Below are positions 1 to 8,992 of a DNA stretch of 64,000 nt, piece after piece. Location of the stretch: positions 62,001 to 126,000 of the forward strand of contig NZ_VEED01000009.1 of assembly GCF_007678255.1 (NCBI RefSeq), in the 5' to 3' direction. The position numbers and the translations under genes are program-made. The notes beneath the pieces were generated by a model. That model ran no database searches, was not told the origin of the DNA, and saw nothing but the letters and a program-made list of their open reading frames with translations. Each line of letters begins with the position of its first letter. Positions within the stretch are counted from its first letter, which is position 1. The DNA is from Bacillus sp. X1(2014). GTDB taxonomy: Bacteria > Bacillota > Bacilli > Bacillales_B > DSM-18226.

Positions 1-1294
1 CACCTGAAGCAACCATGTCGTTAATGATTTTACCAAAACGGGCTCTTTCACCGTATCCTAGCCAGCAAATACGTGCAGGAAGTCCTTGAAACGCAATTCT
101 TTCTTGTGCCATACGAACCCATTTGCAAAGATGCTCATCATCTTTATAAACACGAAGTAATGCTTCATCAATTTTGCGGATATCTTCTGGATCTCCGGAT
201 AATGCTGCCCAGCGGAAAGGTCCTTTACCTTCACAGAATAATGGACGGATATAAGCTGGAACGAATCCAGGGAAATCAAAGGCATTTTCTACGCCTTCGT
301 CTTTTGCTACCTGACGGATATTGTTACCGTAGTCAAATGTGACAGCGCCTTTTTGCTGCATTGTAAGCATTGCTTTTACGTGTGTTGCCATGCTTTGTTT
401 AGATAGTTTTACATATAGTGTAGGATCTTCTTCTCTTAAACTAGCTGCTTCTTCTAATGAATAACCAACTGGAACATATCCATTAAGCGGATCGTGAGCT
501 GAAGTTTGGTCTGTTAGTACATCTGGGTTGAAGCCTTTTTCAATCATTAATGGTAAGATTTCTGCTGCATTTCCAAGAAGTCCGATGGAAAGTGCTCGTC
601 CTTCTTTTTTCGCGTCAAACGCTATTTTAAGCGCCTCATCAAGGTCTTTTGTTTTTACATCCAAGTATCTTGTTTCGATACGACGGTCAATTCTCCATTC
701 ATCTACATCGATCGCGATACAAACTCCATCATTCATGGTTACTGCAAGTGGCTGAGCGCCGCCCATTCCGCCAAGACCTGCTGTTAATGTAATGGTATGT
801 TTTAAAGAACCGCCAAACTCTTGACGTGCAAGTTCTGCAAATGTTTCATACGTACCTTGAACAATACCTTGGCTTCCAATATAGATCCAGCTACCTGCTG
901 TCATTTGACCGTACATCATCAAGCCTTTTTTATCTAGCTCATGGAAATGCTCCCAGTTTGCCCATGCAGGTACAAGGTTTGAGTTCGCAAGCAATACGCG
1001 TGGTGCATCTTTGTGTGATTTCCATACAACTACTGGCTTACCTGATTGAACTAAAAGTGTTTCATCATCTTCTAGTTCTAAAAGCGTTTTCACAATTGCA
1101 TCAAAAGATTCCCAGTTTCGAGCTGCTTTCCCAATCCCGCCGTAGACAACAAGATCTTCTGGTCTTTCTGCTACTTCTTGGTCTAGGTTGTTATATAGCA
1201 TTCGAAGAGCAGCTTCTTGAATCCAGCCTTTTGCATGTAGTTCCGTACCTATACAGTTTTTAATGATTCTTTTTTCAAATGTTTTCGTTTCCAT
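1..1294 (-). CDS. hutU: Urocanate hydratase (urocanase), C-terminus cut by window edge
   Basis: Second step of histidine degradation: hydrates urocanate to imidazolonepropionate, using tightly bound NAD+. I translated the minus strand by hand from an ATG at 1294, preceded by AAAAGGAG. About 431 residues lie in the window and the frame stays open to base 1, so the gene is partial (urocanases are about 550 residues). Recognisable blocks are [13 protein letters not shown] near residue 49, [15 protein letters not shown] in the NAD-binding region, the glycine-rich [12 protein letters not shown], and [12 protein letters not shown]. It lies downstream of hutP-hutH-gdh in the same direction. hutI and hutG would be expected further left, outside the window. 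Identity is certain from these family blocks. Confidence 0.97.
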   Translation of the reverse strand, partial: METKTFEKRIIKNCIGTELHAKGWIQEAALRMLYNNLDQEVAERPEDLVVYGGIGKAARNWESFDAIVKTLLELEDDETLLVQSGKPVVVWKSHKDAPRVLLANSNLVPAWANWEHFHELDKKGLMMYGQMTAGSWIYIGSQGIVQGTYETFAELARQEFGGSLKHTITLTAGLGGMGGAQPLAVTMNDGVCIAIDVDEWRIDRRIETRYLDVKTKDLDEALKIAFDAKKEGRALSIGLLGNAAEILPLMIEKGFNPDVLTDQTSAHDPLNGYVPVGYSLEEAASLREEDPTLYVKLSKQSMATHVKAMLTMQQKGAVTFDYGNNIRQVAKDEGVENAFDFPGFVPAYIRPLFCEGKGPFRWAALSGDPEDIRKIDEALLRVYKDDEHLCKWVRMAQERIAFQGLPARICWLGYGERARFGKIINDMVASG

Positions 1295-1497
1295 AACATC
1301 TACTCCTTTTGTTTAACTATGGCTTAATTATAAAAATAAAATCTTTTAAAAAATACGAATGAAAAATTCTAAAACTTAAAAATTCCTTAAAAATTGCGTG
1401 TGATTATATAAAAGGTATTTATCTAAAATAGCCATATTTTTAGAATTGTTCATTATTTTTTAATCCCATAAATAAAGGTCGATTCATAGTAAAGATC

Positions 1498-1656
1498 TTA
1501 AACAGTGACTAATTCCCTACTTTGTTCAGTAATGTAAATAATCTCAGAAAGAATCCTATAGTCTTCCATGTTTTCGAAAGCAGCTCTTGCATCTTCTTCT
1601 GAATCAAATTCATACATAGTAATATTTGAATTTGAATAGGAAGTGATGACCCACAT
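1498..1656 (-). CDS. Small conserved-looking protein, 52 aa, in the hut region
   Basis: An ATG at 1656 follows TTGGAGGAGATTTT, a near-ideal ribosome binding site, and opens a 52-codon frame beginning MWVITSYSNSNITMYEFDSE and ending at a TAA at 1498-1500. The protein is acidic. It has a beta-strand-like start, then an acidic helix (EEDARAAFENM) and another strand, which resembles a small ferredoxin-like or YCII-like alpha/beta fold. It has no signal peptide or Cys motif. It sits between glutamate dehydrogenase and hutU on the same strand, so it is probably co-transcribed. I do not recognise a function. The binding site and position make it a credible gene. Confidence 0.7.
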   Translation of the reverse strand: MWVITSYSNSNITMYEFDSEEDARAAFENMEDYRILSEIIYITEQSRELVTV

Positions 1657-1819
1657 AAAATCTCCTCCAATTAAGATTCTTATATATTGCTAGATAATTT
1701 TTAAATTTTATCAATAGTATGAATAGATTTATATTTCAAAATACTCTGTACCATCCCCAACAAATCTTTAACTATATAGATTCCATGGGTATTCGGTTAT
1801 TAAATAATAGATAATAGAT

Positions 1820-3118
1820 TTAAACCCAGCCACGAAAATGCGATGCTTCTGCCATTTTTCTTATTCCAACCATATATGCAGCCAAGCGCATGTCTACTTG
1901 GTATTGTTGGGACGTGGAGAAAACCCTTTCAAAGGAATCGACAATTTTATCACGTAACCTTTGGGCTACTTCTTCTTCAGACCAATAAAAACCTTGGTTG
2001 TTTTGTACCCATTCAAAATAGGAAACAGTTACACCGCCAGAACTTGCAAGTACGTCCGGTACAAGTAATACGTTACGATTTGTTAATATGTGTGTTGCTT
2101 CGAGTGTTGTTGGTCCATTTGCGGCTTCAACAATAATATCAGCCTTAATCTTATTTGCATTCTCGCGTGTAATTTGATTAGAAATCGCTGCAGGAACAAG
2201 AATTTCACATTCTTTTTCAAGTAACTCCTGATTCGTTATAACGTTTGTAAATAAATTTGTTACTGTACCAAAACTATCGCGCCGATCGAGTAGATAATCA
2301 ATATCAAGCCCTTCCGGATCATAAAGAGCACCATATGCATCTGAAATGCCAATCACTTTTGCTCCTGCATCTTTCATAAATTTTGCAAGATAACTTCCTG
2401 CATTTCCAAACCCTTGGATAATAATGCGTGAACCCTTTATTGGAATCCCTCTTCGTTTTGCTGCCTCTTCGATGCAAATCGTCACTCCGGCAGCCGTTGC
2501 CGTTTCACGGCCTTGAGAACCTCCAAGTACAATCGGTTTTCCTGTAATAAATCCTGGCGAATCAAATTCTTGAATTCGGCTATACTCATCCATCATCCAT
2601 GCCATAATTTGCGGGTTTGTATAGACATCTGGAGCAGGAATATCCTTCGTTGGCCCAACAATTTGGCTAATTGCACGCACATATCCTCGACTTAAACGTT
2701 CTAATTCAAGAAATGACATGCTGCGAGGGTCACATATAATTCCCCCTTTTCCACCGCCGTATGGAAGATTAATAATACCGCATTTTAAACTCATCCACAT
2801 GGACAACGCTTTTACTTCCTCTTCACTTACCTCCGGATGAAAACGTATTCCCCCTTTTGTAGGACCAACAGCGTCGTTATGTTGCGAACGGTATCCAATA
2901 AAAATTTTAATGGAACCGTCATCCATTCGGACGGGGATACGTACCGTGAGAATTCTAAGCGGTTCTTTTAATAACTCATACATTTCCTCGCTATAGCCTA
3001 ATTTTCTTACCGCCATTTTTATAATAGATTGAGTGGAACTTAATAATTCCAATGTATCATTTTGCGAGCCATCTTGTTTTTGAACTCGTTCGCTATTTAT
3101 ATCAACCGCCACTTTCAT
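1820..3118 (-). CDS. gudB: NAD-specific glutamate dehydrogenase, GudB/RocG type
   Basis: Oxidatively deaminates glutamate to 2-oxoglutarate and ammonia. About 432 residues, the usual length for the hexameric bacterial enzyme. The N-terminal dimerisation/catalytic domain contains GPTKGGIRFH and the active-site motif LPYGGGKGG near residue 120. The NAD-binding Rossmann half has GSRIIIQGFGNAGSYLA. A longer frame begins with GTG at 3127, but AGAGGTG sits six bases before the ATG at 3118, so 3118 is preferred. It lies between hutH and hutU, where its substrate (glutamate, the end product of Hut) is generated. The rocG versus gudB label is by similarity only, and I saw no insertion of the kind that inactivates B. 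subtilis gudB. Confidence 0.95.
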   Translation of the reverse strand: MKVAVDINSERVQKQDGSQNDTLELLSSTQSIIKMAVRKLGYSEEMYELLKEPLRILTVRIPVRMDDGSIKIFIGYRSQHNDAVGPTKGGIRFHPEVSEEEVKALSMWMSLKCGIINLPYGGGKGGIICDPRSMSFLELERLSRGYVRAISQIVGPTKDIPAPDVYTNPQIMAWMMDEYSRIQEFDSPGFITGKPIVLGGSQGRETATAAGVTICIEEAAKRRGIPIKGSRIIIQGFGNAGSYLAKFMKDAGAKVIGISDAYGALYDPEGLDIDYLLDRRDSFGTVTNLFTNVITNQELLEKECEILVPAAISNQITRENANKIKADIIVEAANGPTTLEATHILTNRNVLLVPDVLASSGGVTVSYFEWVQNNQGFYWSEEEVAQRLRDKIVDSFERVFSTSQQYQVDMRLAAYMVGIRKMAEASHFRGWV

Positions 3119-3191
3119 TCGATGCACCTCTTATATAAGTTGTTTGAATTGAATGGACCAATGTATTATTTAAAGCAAAAAAAGATAATAT

Positions 3192-3374
3192 TTAATGAAT
3201 TTTTCTAATATCGGATAAACGAATGGAGAGATTTTTTTGCTGTCTGTCTTCTAATAAAAGTGCTTGTTTCTGTATATCAATTAGACATACACGACCATTG
3301 CATGTTAGTAATGAACTATTCTCATAGTAAGTAATTGTAATATATTCTTTTTTTGTCAACTCTTTTAAAAACAT
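3192..3374 (-). CDS. YolD-like small protein, 60 aa
   Basis: Sixty residues from an ATG at 3374 preceded by GGAGAAGGGATAACAG. The pattern KEYITITYYENSSLLTCNG, then VCLIDIQKQALLLEDR and IRLSDIRKIH, is an alternation of beta strands like the short SH3-like barrel of YolD-type Bacillus proteins, where the last strand ends in a conserved I-x-x-I. It contains two cysteines but no obvious metal motif. It sits between hutH and glutamate dehydrogenase and downstream of a hairpin, so it may be transcribed separately. Family assignment is by general resemblance only and the function is unknown. Confidence 0.6.
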   Translation of the reverse strand: MFLKELTKKEYITITYYENSSLLTCNGRVCLIDIQKQALLLEDRQQKNLSIRLSDIRKIH

Positions 3375-3476
3375 CTGTTATCCCTTCTCCGAAGCTTGGA
3401 ATTTCCGAAAACAAATAAAAATAATTGATCCTTTAGATCGTATGAGTTCTGTACTATTCAGTAAGAAAATAGTCAC

Positions 3477-3497
3477 CGGAGCAAACCATGCTCCGGA
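3477..3497 (-). terminator. Strong hairpin downstream of hutH
   Basis: CCGGAGC and GCTCCGG form a perfect 7-bp GC-rich stem with a 7-base loop, about 120 bases past the hutH stop. On the minus strand it is followed by TGACTATTTTCTT, a weak T-rich tract. It may terminate or attenuate transcription, or protect the hutH mRNA 3' end. Confidence 0.5.
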
Positions 3498-3615
3498 ATG
3501 ACGTTAAAGATTTGAATAAGAGGCGAGCATAGTAACCACTATAACTATTCCTTCCATTTCCGAAATAGGGATGATTTTGAAAGATGTTTTTCTAAAAACA
3601 ACTCCATCACCTTGA

Positions 3616-5154
3616 TTACTGTTTGGAAATTTCCTCTTTTCTAACATGTAAGTTTTTTTCTACAAATGATTTCCAGTCGATTTCATTTAACCAGTTTGTA
3701 GCTGCCTCAATATCCTTTGAGAACACACGATCTTGCGTAATGCTTGGGATAAGCTTTCTCGCTTCCGTATAAAAAGCATTTGTAAATGAAGCCATCTTAT
3801 CTATGCCACGATATTCCACTGCCTGCAAGGCGCAAATAAGTTCAATGGCCAATACACGGCGGACGTTTTGAATGATTTGATGAGCATGACGGGATCCAAT
3901 TGTCCCCATGCTTACATGATCTTCCTGGTTCGCTGAAGATGGGATGGAATCCACACTTGCCGGGTGCGCCAATGTTTTGTTTTCTGATACAAGCGCAGCC
4001 GCCACATATTGCATAATCATCGCTCCCGACTGCAAACCCGGCTCTGGGCTTAAAAACGGCGGTAGATCATTTAGCTGCGGATTGACGAGACGCTCAATTC
4101 GGCGCTCTGAAATATTCGCAAACTCCGCCATGGCAATTTTAAGGAAGTCCATTGCAAATGCGATCGGCTGGCCGTGAAAGTTCCCTCCCGAAATAACCTT
4201 TTCACCATCATCGAAAATAAGCGGATTATCGGTTGCTGCGTTCATTTCAATTTCAAGTTTCTCTTTTACATAATCAAGTGCCTGCCATGATGCGCCGTGT
4301 ACTTGTGGGATACAGCGGAGAGAGTATGCATCCTGTACCCGAAGTTCTCCTTGCGTAGTGACAAGCTGACTGTCACTAATCATTCGCCGAATACGTTCCG
4401 CGACTTCAGACTGTTGACGATACCCACGTGAAAGATGAACATCAGCATCAAAAGCATCCTTAATGCCACGTGATCCTTCTAATGTCAATGATGCTATCGC
4501 GTCCGTTTGAAGTGCAAGCTGCTCGGCTTCGATGTAATTGACTAGACCCATTGCTGTCATAGCTTGAGTACCGTTAATTAACGCTAAGCCTTCCTTCGCT
4601 TGCAATGTCAGTGGAACGATACCTTCTTTTGACAAAGCTGTGACGGCCTTCATTTGTTCCCCTTTATAAAACACTTCACCCTCACCCATAAGCACAAGAG
4701 CCAAATGGGACAGTGGTGCTAAATCCCCGCTCGCTCCAAGTGAACCTTGCTGCGGAATGACCGGATGTATATGTGCATTCAAAAGCTCAAGCAAGCGTTC
4801 AATGACAACGGGACGCACTCCAGAAAAACCTTTTAATAATGCGTTAGCACGGAGCAGAAGCATGGCACGTGAAACTACTTCAGGGAACGGTTCTCCTACG
4901 CCGCATGCATGAGAGTGAATCAAATTCCACTGCAACTGCTCGACATCTTCAGCATCAATCAATACATCACTAAACTTTCCAAACCCAGTTGTAATACCGT
5001 AGATGACTTTCTTTTGCTTTACGATCATTTCAACAGCTTCCCTGCTTTTTTCCACATTGCTCCAACTTTCCGCTGAAGCTTTTACAAACGCATCATTATA
5101 TAAAACCTCTTTTGCTACTTCAATCTTTAAAGTCTGACCTGTTAATTCAATCAT
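3616..5154 (-). CDS. hutH: Histidine ammonia-lyase (histidase)
   Basis: First step of histidine catabolism: removes ammonia from L-histidine to give urocanate. It is 512 residues, normal for the family. The Ala-Ser-Gly triad that self-cyclises into the MIO electrophile is at residues 141-143 within [14 protein letters not shown]. The catalytic Tyr region YGITTGFG is near residue 52. Further family blocks are [26 protein letters not shown] and [12 protein letters not shown]. The start ATG at 5154 has AAGGGGTG upstream. It follows hutP with an intrinsic terminator between them, so its expression should depend on HutP antitermination. Confidence 0.98.
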   Translation of the reverse strand: MIELTGQTLKIEVAKEVLYNDAFVKASAESWSNVEKSREAVEMIVKQKKVIYGITTGFGKFSDVLIDAEDVEQLQWNLIHSHACGVGEPFPEVVSRAMLLLRANALLKGFSGVRPVVIERLLELLNAHIHPVIPQQGSLGASGDLAPLSHLALVLMGEGEVFYKGEQMKAVTALSKEGIVPLTLQAKEGLALINGTQAMTAMGLVNYIEAEQLALQTDAIASLTLEGSRGIKDAFDADVHLSRGYRQQSEVAERIRRMISDSQLVTTQGELRVQDAYSLRCIPQVHGASWQALDYVKEKLEIEMNAATDNPLIFDDGEKVISGGNFHGQPIAFAMDFLKIAMAEFANISERRIERLVNPQLNDLPPFLSPEPGLQSGAMIMQYVAAALVSENKTLAHPASVDSIPSSANQEDHVSMGTIGSRHAHQIIQNVRRVLAIELICALQAVEYRGIDKMASFTNAFYTEARKLIPSITQDRVFSKDIEAATNWLNEIDWKSFVEKNLHVRKEEISKQ

Positions 5155-5178
5155 TTCTTACACCCCTTATCATTTTTT

Positions 5179-5237
5179 AAAAAACCAAAAAGGGGGCCGT
5201 ATTGACAGACGTATCCCGTCGTCAATACAGCCCCCTG
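5179..5237 (-). terminator. hutP-hutH intergenic terminator, target of HutP antitermination
   Basis: On the minus strand AGGGGGCTGTATTGAC pairs with GTCAATACGGCCCCCT around a 14-base loop, followed by a run of T residues (plus-strand A tract 5179-5190). This is a long, strong intrinsic terminator placed between hutP and hutH. In B. subtilis, HutP with histidine and Mg2+ binds NAG triplets here to block termination. The position and hutP next door support the same role. Confidence 0.9.
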
Positions 5238-5267
5238 TTTAACTAATAACTATAGGCTTGTTATTAT

Positions 5268-5717
5268 TTAAATGTGGTTAATACCTAATCCGATCGCTTC
5301 ATGCTCAAACCCGCGAACCGGTGCTCCAATTGTTCCATACACTGCAACGGCAATCCATTCGCCTTCTGCCTTGTTTTCAAACGGATGGCCTCGAAGAATC
5401 GCAAAGCGAAGCCCTGCTGTTCTAAGCATTCCGCCAAGCTCAACTTGACCACGTGTTACACCGTGCATCGCTTCAATAATCGCATGATACAATGCATGCA
5501 TTTCACGATAAAGTTCAGAGTTGACTATTTCTTGCCTTTTCGCTGACGTTTCAATGGCTGCTACGATTTTCTGCAGCTCCATTGATCCAACCTTCCCTTT
5601 TCCATAGCGCCAATTCATTTGCGTAAGCTTACTTACTATTAAAGCTTCTTCCTCTTCTTTTGCAAACGCGTACATGATTGCCTGCTGACCAATTTTTCTG
5701 TCGAATCCCTTCGTCAT
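5268..5717 (-). CDS. hutP: HutP, histidine-responsive RNA-binding antiterminator
   Basis: At 149 residues it matches the usual HutP length. HutP forms a hexamer that binds L-histidine and Mg2+ and then binds NAG-rich RNA to let polymerase read into hutH. Residues typical of the family are KIGQQAIMYAFAKE at the start, the histidines in the MHALYHAIIEAMHGVTRGQ segment (metal and histidine ligands in the known structure), RTAGLRFAILRG, and WIAVAVYGTIGAPVRGFEHEA. The start at 5717 is preceded by AGAGGTAACTGC. It is the first gene of the operon, with a sigma-A-like promoter just upstream. Confidence 0.96.
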   Translation of the reverse strand: MTKGFDRKIGQQAIMYAFAKEEEEALIVSKLTQMNWRYGKGKVGSMELQKIVAAIETSAKRQEIVNSELYREMHALYHAIIEAMHGVTRGQVELGGMLRTAGLRFAILRGHPFENKAEGEWIAVAVYGTIGAPVRGFEHEAIGLGINHI

Positions 5718-5770
5718 GCAGTTACCTCTTTTGAATTTTAATTTTCTAAATTGACTAATAACTGATTTTC

Positions 5771-5800
5771 ATTTTAAACGTATTCCTATCGTTAGGTCAA
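5771..5800 (-). promoter_or_regulatory. Likely sigma-A promoter of the hut operon
   Basis: On the minus strand, TTGACC (5800-5795) and TAAAAT (5776-5771) are separated by 18 bases. They lie about 54 bases upstream of the hutP start. I could not define a catabolite-response element with confidence. Confidence 0.6.
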
Positions 5801-6164
5801 TAAATATTTTTCCCATATTATTATTATTTATATACTTTCAGTAACTACATAACGGGAACGACATAACACCTGCCTTCACGAAATCGTATGCCGAATTTCT
5901 AAGACACCAAGGATACCTTCCATTGATACCGCATGTGACCCTCGCCATTTAACTCCAACTACGCCAAGTTAAAGGCATGAACTGAAGCGGACTGATTGTA
6001 GGATCAGTGATAGGTTTTGATGCTTTCCATTTAGTAGAAGAGCTACTAACTCAACATTTACAAATAATTATTGGTAGCGAACAAGGTGGATTAGGTTCAA
6101 ATAAAAATAGTAATTATATTTATGTAGTTATCATAATCTCTTCTTCTTGAACAAACCTGCCCCG
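5801..6164. other. Intergenic region with decayed coding fragments and a short repeat
   Basis: No intact gene. A minus-strand frame around 5885-5975 reads KWRGSHAVSMEGILGVLE before a stop, and a plus-strand frame near 5998-6105 reads VIGFDAFHLVEELL. Both look like fragments of lost genes, but I cannot assign either. At about 6144-6166 the sequence AACAAACCTGCCCCGTTA also occurs at about 17440-17463. Confidence 0.4.
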
Positions 6165-6776
6165 TTACTGCAATAAACCCCAAAAGGAATATATTCCAAA
6201 TAAAAAAATGATAAGACCCGATAATCGGTTAATCCATATTAAGGTTTGTTTTTTTAGAGATTTCTTGAAAAACCCCACAACAAAACAGAGGATAAGCCAC
6301 CAAATTCCTGAACCAATAAATACACCTAAAACCAAAGTGACCACTGATCCTTCATTAGCTTGAGTGAGTCCTAATCCTGAAAAAATGCCAAGAAAAGATA
6401 ATATCGTCATAGGGTTTGTCAAAGTAAGGAAAAAAACTGAAGCATAATCGCCAAATAAATGCTGACCTTGGACTTGTGCAGGGTTTTCTGAAGCTTTAGA
6501 TATTGCTATTTTTATTCCTAAATAACAGAGGAATGCTCCCCCTGCTAAATGAAACCAAAACTGGTGTTCTATAAAAAAATTTGTAATAAAGGTCAAACCC
6601 AGCCCTGCAATAAGTCCATAAACGCCATCCGCACTTGCTGCCCCAACTCCCGACACAATTCCATATATTCTCCCCTGACTTAATGTTCTTTTAATAACTA
6701 GGACACCAATAGGTCCTACAGGAGCAGCAATAGAAAAACCAATAACTAAACCTTTCAAAAACACAAGAATCTCCAT
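6165..6776 (-). CDS. LysE/RhtB-family amino-acid exporter
   Basis: About 203 residues with six predicted membrane segments. The N-terminus VIGFSIAAPVGPIGVLVIKRTLSQG is the LysE-family signature (AAPVGP). FFLTLTNPMTILSFLGIFSG is the second conserved block. The start is placed at the ATG at 6776 because GGAAGG lies about ten bases upstream. A longer frame to 6827 adds 17 residues (MLHYIKLKIFYLEGYPP) unlike the family N-terminus. The substrate is unknown; relatives export lysine, threonine, homoserine or leucine. Monocistronic by context. Confidence 0.88.
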   Translation of the reverse strand: MEILVFLKGLVIGFSIAAPVGPIGVLVIKRTLSQGRIYGIVSGVGAASADGVYGLIAGLGLTFITNFFIEHQFWFHLAGGAFLCYLGIKIAISKASENPAQVQGQHLFGDYASVFFLTLTNPMTILSFLGIFSGLGLTQANEGSVVTLVLGVFIGSGIWWLILCFVVGFFKKSLKKQTLIWINRLSGLIIFLFGIYSFWGLLQ

Positions 6777-6852
6777 AGGTGGGTATCCTTCCAAATAAAA
6801 TATCTTTAATTTAATGTAGTGTAACACTATGTTACGCTATTCTACTTTGAAG

Positions 6853-6905
6853 CACACAAAAAAAGCTGCCTTCAATTTGCAGCTGGATTTATAACATAAG
6901 CCCCC
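6853..6905. repeat. Intergenic hairpin-plus-tail repeat, copy A
   Basis: AAAAAAAGCTGCCTTCAA then TTGCAGCTGGATT and a CCCCC tract. This is a degenerate copy of the sequence seen at about 18158-18205, 31869-31920 and 62391-62457 (hairpin GCTGCC/GGCAGC followed by GGAT and a CACCC-like tail). It also lies where a terminator between the two flanking genes would be expected. Confidence 0.5.
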
Positions 6906-6945
6906 TTTAGTTGATCAAAAATTTCTAAAGGTTAGCATCTTTAGA

Positions 6946-7506
6946 TTAATTTTTATTGATTTTCTCAAAGGAATTCCTTCGACTAAACCAGTGAGCGATT
7001 AAATAGAATAAAGTTAAAATAAAGAATGAATATGTATAAGCCCAATCAATTTTTTTGTATAAATCAATCATACCTAATACTGGCATTCCCACATATGCAG
7101 CTAATCCACCAAAAATAACAGCTTTTAAATATGGATTAAAGCCAGGCTTATATTGCAACAATAGCATTACAAACACAGGTAAAACAGAAAGCCTGAATGA
7201 AAAGTTTATTGTTGCTACGGGGACTAACTTCACTGGGTAAGCCCACTTTCCAAAACTGACCCCAACCGTATCAAGAATCTCTGATAAAACCATCACCAAT
7301 AAACCTGCCGAAAAAATACGAGCTGAACTCTCACGGTTACGGAATATCCCCCAAATAACCCAAGGGATAACCATCATAGCTAATGCAACCCACCATTGCC
7401 AAGTAAATAAGAAAGCGTTCATTATTGCTTCAATAATTAACTGATTTGCTTCAGTAATTTTTTGAGTTGCTCTATCAATTTGGTTCAATCCTTCTTGATA
7501 TGTCAT
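6946..7506 (-). CDS. CBO0543-like multi-pass membrane protein
   Basis: 186 residues. After a short amphipathic N-terminus (about 28 residues) there are five hydrophobic segments, including WQWWVALAMMVIPWVIWG near 36, a GLLVMVLSEILDTVG helix, and a C-terminal WAYTYSFFILTLFYLIAHW segment. The W-rich first helix, the S-E-I-x-D motif and the conserved KW-YP element resemble the uncharacterised CBO0543 family of Bacillaceae and Clostridia. The function is unknown. The start at 7506 has AAGGTG upstream. Single gene, no partners in view. Confidence 0.7.
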   Translation of the reverse strand: MTYQEGLNQIDRATQKITEANQLIIEAIMNAFLFTWQWWVALAMMVIPWVIWGIFRNRESSARIFSAGLLVMVLSEILDTVGVSFGKWAYPVKLVPVATINFSFRLSVLPVFVMLLLQYKPGFNPYLKAVIFGGLAAYVGMPVLGMIDLYKKIDWAYTYSFFILTLFYLIAHWFSRRNSFEKINKN

Positions 7507-7858
7507 CGAATATTCACCTTGTTCAATATATTTATTGTCTGTTAGTTTTTACCACATTTTCTTCAATTATTCTGCCCCTTTAACTTAATAAGGACCGCCG
7601 TTTCAATTTAGAAATTGCGTTGCTTTAATTCACTCTTGCAACCGTAGCTTAAAAAGAACCAATCAAGTAAAAATTAATTTTTATTTTTTTCTCTATTATC
7701 AATAGCAATGTCAATACAGAATAATAATAAAACGGCAATGATTTCTGTTTTCGATGAAATTGTACTTCTATCCAAATATTCATCCACTGTATGCAATGCT
7801 AGCCAAGTAAATGTGCAATCAATAACCATCCGTATTACAAATTATTTATATTTACCAG
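7507..7858. other. Intergenic region, no confident gene
   Basis: A plus-strand 67-codon frame (7708-7911) lacks a ribosome binding site and overlaps the terminator, so I do not call it. TCACTCTTGCAACCGTAG near 7640-7657 resembles the tail of the intergenic repeat family. Confidence 0.4.
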
Positions 7859-7888
7859 AACAAAGGGCTGTCGAAACAGCCCTTTGTT
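7859..7888. terminator. Bidirectional intrinsic terminator after the EamA gene
   Basis: AACAAAGGGCTGT and ACAGCCCTTTGTT form a 13-bp stem with a small CGA-type loop. It lies about 30 bases past the EamA stop on the minus strand. Confidence 0.75.
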
Positions 7889-7919
7889 CAACTCAAGCAC
7901 CAGTTTTATGAATATTTCG

Positions 7920-8843
7920 TCACAAACTTTTACTTTTATCATGAAAAACATTATTTTTATAATGTGACCCCTTCTTTATCACAGGTGTTTTTTTTCCAAT
8001 TATTACGCATATCACTACAACACTCGCTAAAACAATCGTAAGCCATGTAATCGATTCTCCTAAGAAAAATACAGAAAATCCGATCATTAAAAAGGGCTGT
8101 AAATATTGAATCTGTCCAACTCTTGCAATCCCTCCTAAAGACATCCCACCGTACCAAGCAACATAGGCTAAAAATTGGCTTACAACAGATAAATAGAACA
8201 AACTTATCCAAGCTTCGATAGGTGCTTGTAACATATCAACTGATATGCTTAAGCCAACAGGAATAATAAAAAACGGAGCTCCAATTAATATAGCCCAAGC
8301 GATGACTTGCCAACTACCAAGCTCTTTTGAGAGTTTTCCACCTTCTGCATAACTTAATCCAAGTACTAAGACAGCAATAATTAGTGCAACATCTCCATTT
8401 TGTAATTGACCTAAACCTAAATACACGGCATAAAGAAGCACTATGATCGAACCAATAATACTAGCAATCCAATAGCGCTTAGAAGGCCGCTCGCCTCCAC
8501 GCCACAAAGCAAAACCAGCTGTCGCGAGTGGCAGTAAAGCCAGTTCAATTGCGCCATGTGATACAGGCAGTGATTTCATTGCAAATGTTGTTAATAACGG
8601 AAAAGCAAGTACAGCACCAACGGCAACAATACCCAAGCTTTTTAATTGTTTTTTATTAGGTACTGATTCTTTTTTTATGATAAAAATGATACTTACGATT
8701 ATTGCTGCAATAACTGTCCTACCCAACCCAACAATTGTCCCACCGAAATAAGGGACAGCAATACTTGTAGCTGGTAATGTAAGACTAAAACTAACGATCC
8801 CGATAAAGCCCAATAGCATTCCCCTTTTAATATTGTTTTCCAT
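7920..8843 (-). CDS. EamA/DMT-family transporter
   Basis: 307 residues with about ten hydrophobic segments in two repeated EamA halves, the drug/metabolite transporter layout. Clear helices are MLLGFIGIVSFSLTLPATSI at the start, ALIIAVLVLGLSYAEGG in the middle and WLTIVLASVVVICVIIG near the end. GGGGGAATTTGA precedes the ATG. It is divergently transcribed from a MocR-type regulator 150 bases away, which commonly controls a neighbouring EamA exporter. The substrate is unknown; amino acids, amines or vitamin B6-related compounds are plausible. The C-terminus is basic and hydrophilic. Confidence 0.9.
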   Translation of the reverse strand: MENNIKRGMLLGFIGIVSFSLTLPATSIAVPYFGGTIVGLGRTVIAAIIVSIIFIIKKESVPNKKQLKSLGIVAVGAVLAFPLLTTFAMKSLPVSHGAIELALLPLATAGFALWRGGERPSKRYWIASIIGSIIVLLYAVYLGLGQLQNGDVALIIAVLVLGLSYAEGGKLSKELGSWQVIAWAILIGAPFFIIPVGLSISVDMLQAPIEAWISLFYLSVVSQFLAYVAWYGGMSLGGIARVGQIQYLQPFLMIGFSVFFLGESITWLTIVLASVVVICVIIGKKTPVIKKGSHYKNNVFHDKSKSL

Positions 8844-8957
8844 TCAAATTCCCCCTTAACAAACATACAAATGTATTCCATAATCAAGTTAAACAGAATT
8901 AGCTAATTAAACATGATTGTAATGAATATCAACTCTTTTTAAAACAAGAAAATTCCA

Positions 8958-8977
8958 TATCTGTCATGGGACAGATA
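8958..8977. promoter_or_regulatory. Inverted repeat, candidate operator for the MocR regulator
   Basis: TATCTGTC and GACAGATA form a perfect 8-bp inverted repeat with a 4-base ATGG spacer, between the divergent EamA and MocR genes and 15 bases before the MocR start. It overlaps an in-frame upstream ATG at 8966, which argues against that ATG being the start. Operator role is inferred. Confidence 0.55.
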
Positions 8978-8992
8978 CATAGGAGAAAATAC

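Noticed and set aside
7708..7911. Plus-strand 67-codon frame
   Set aside because: No binding site and it runs through the bidirectional terminator of the EamA gene.
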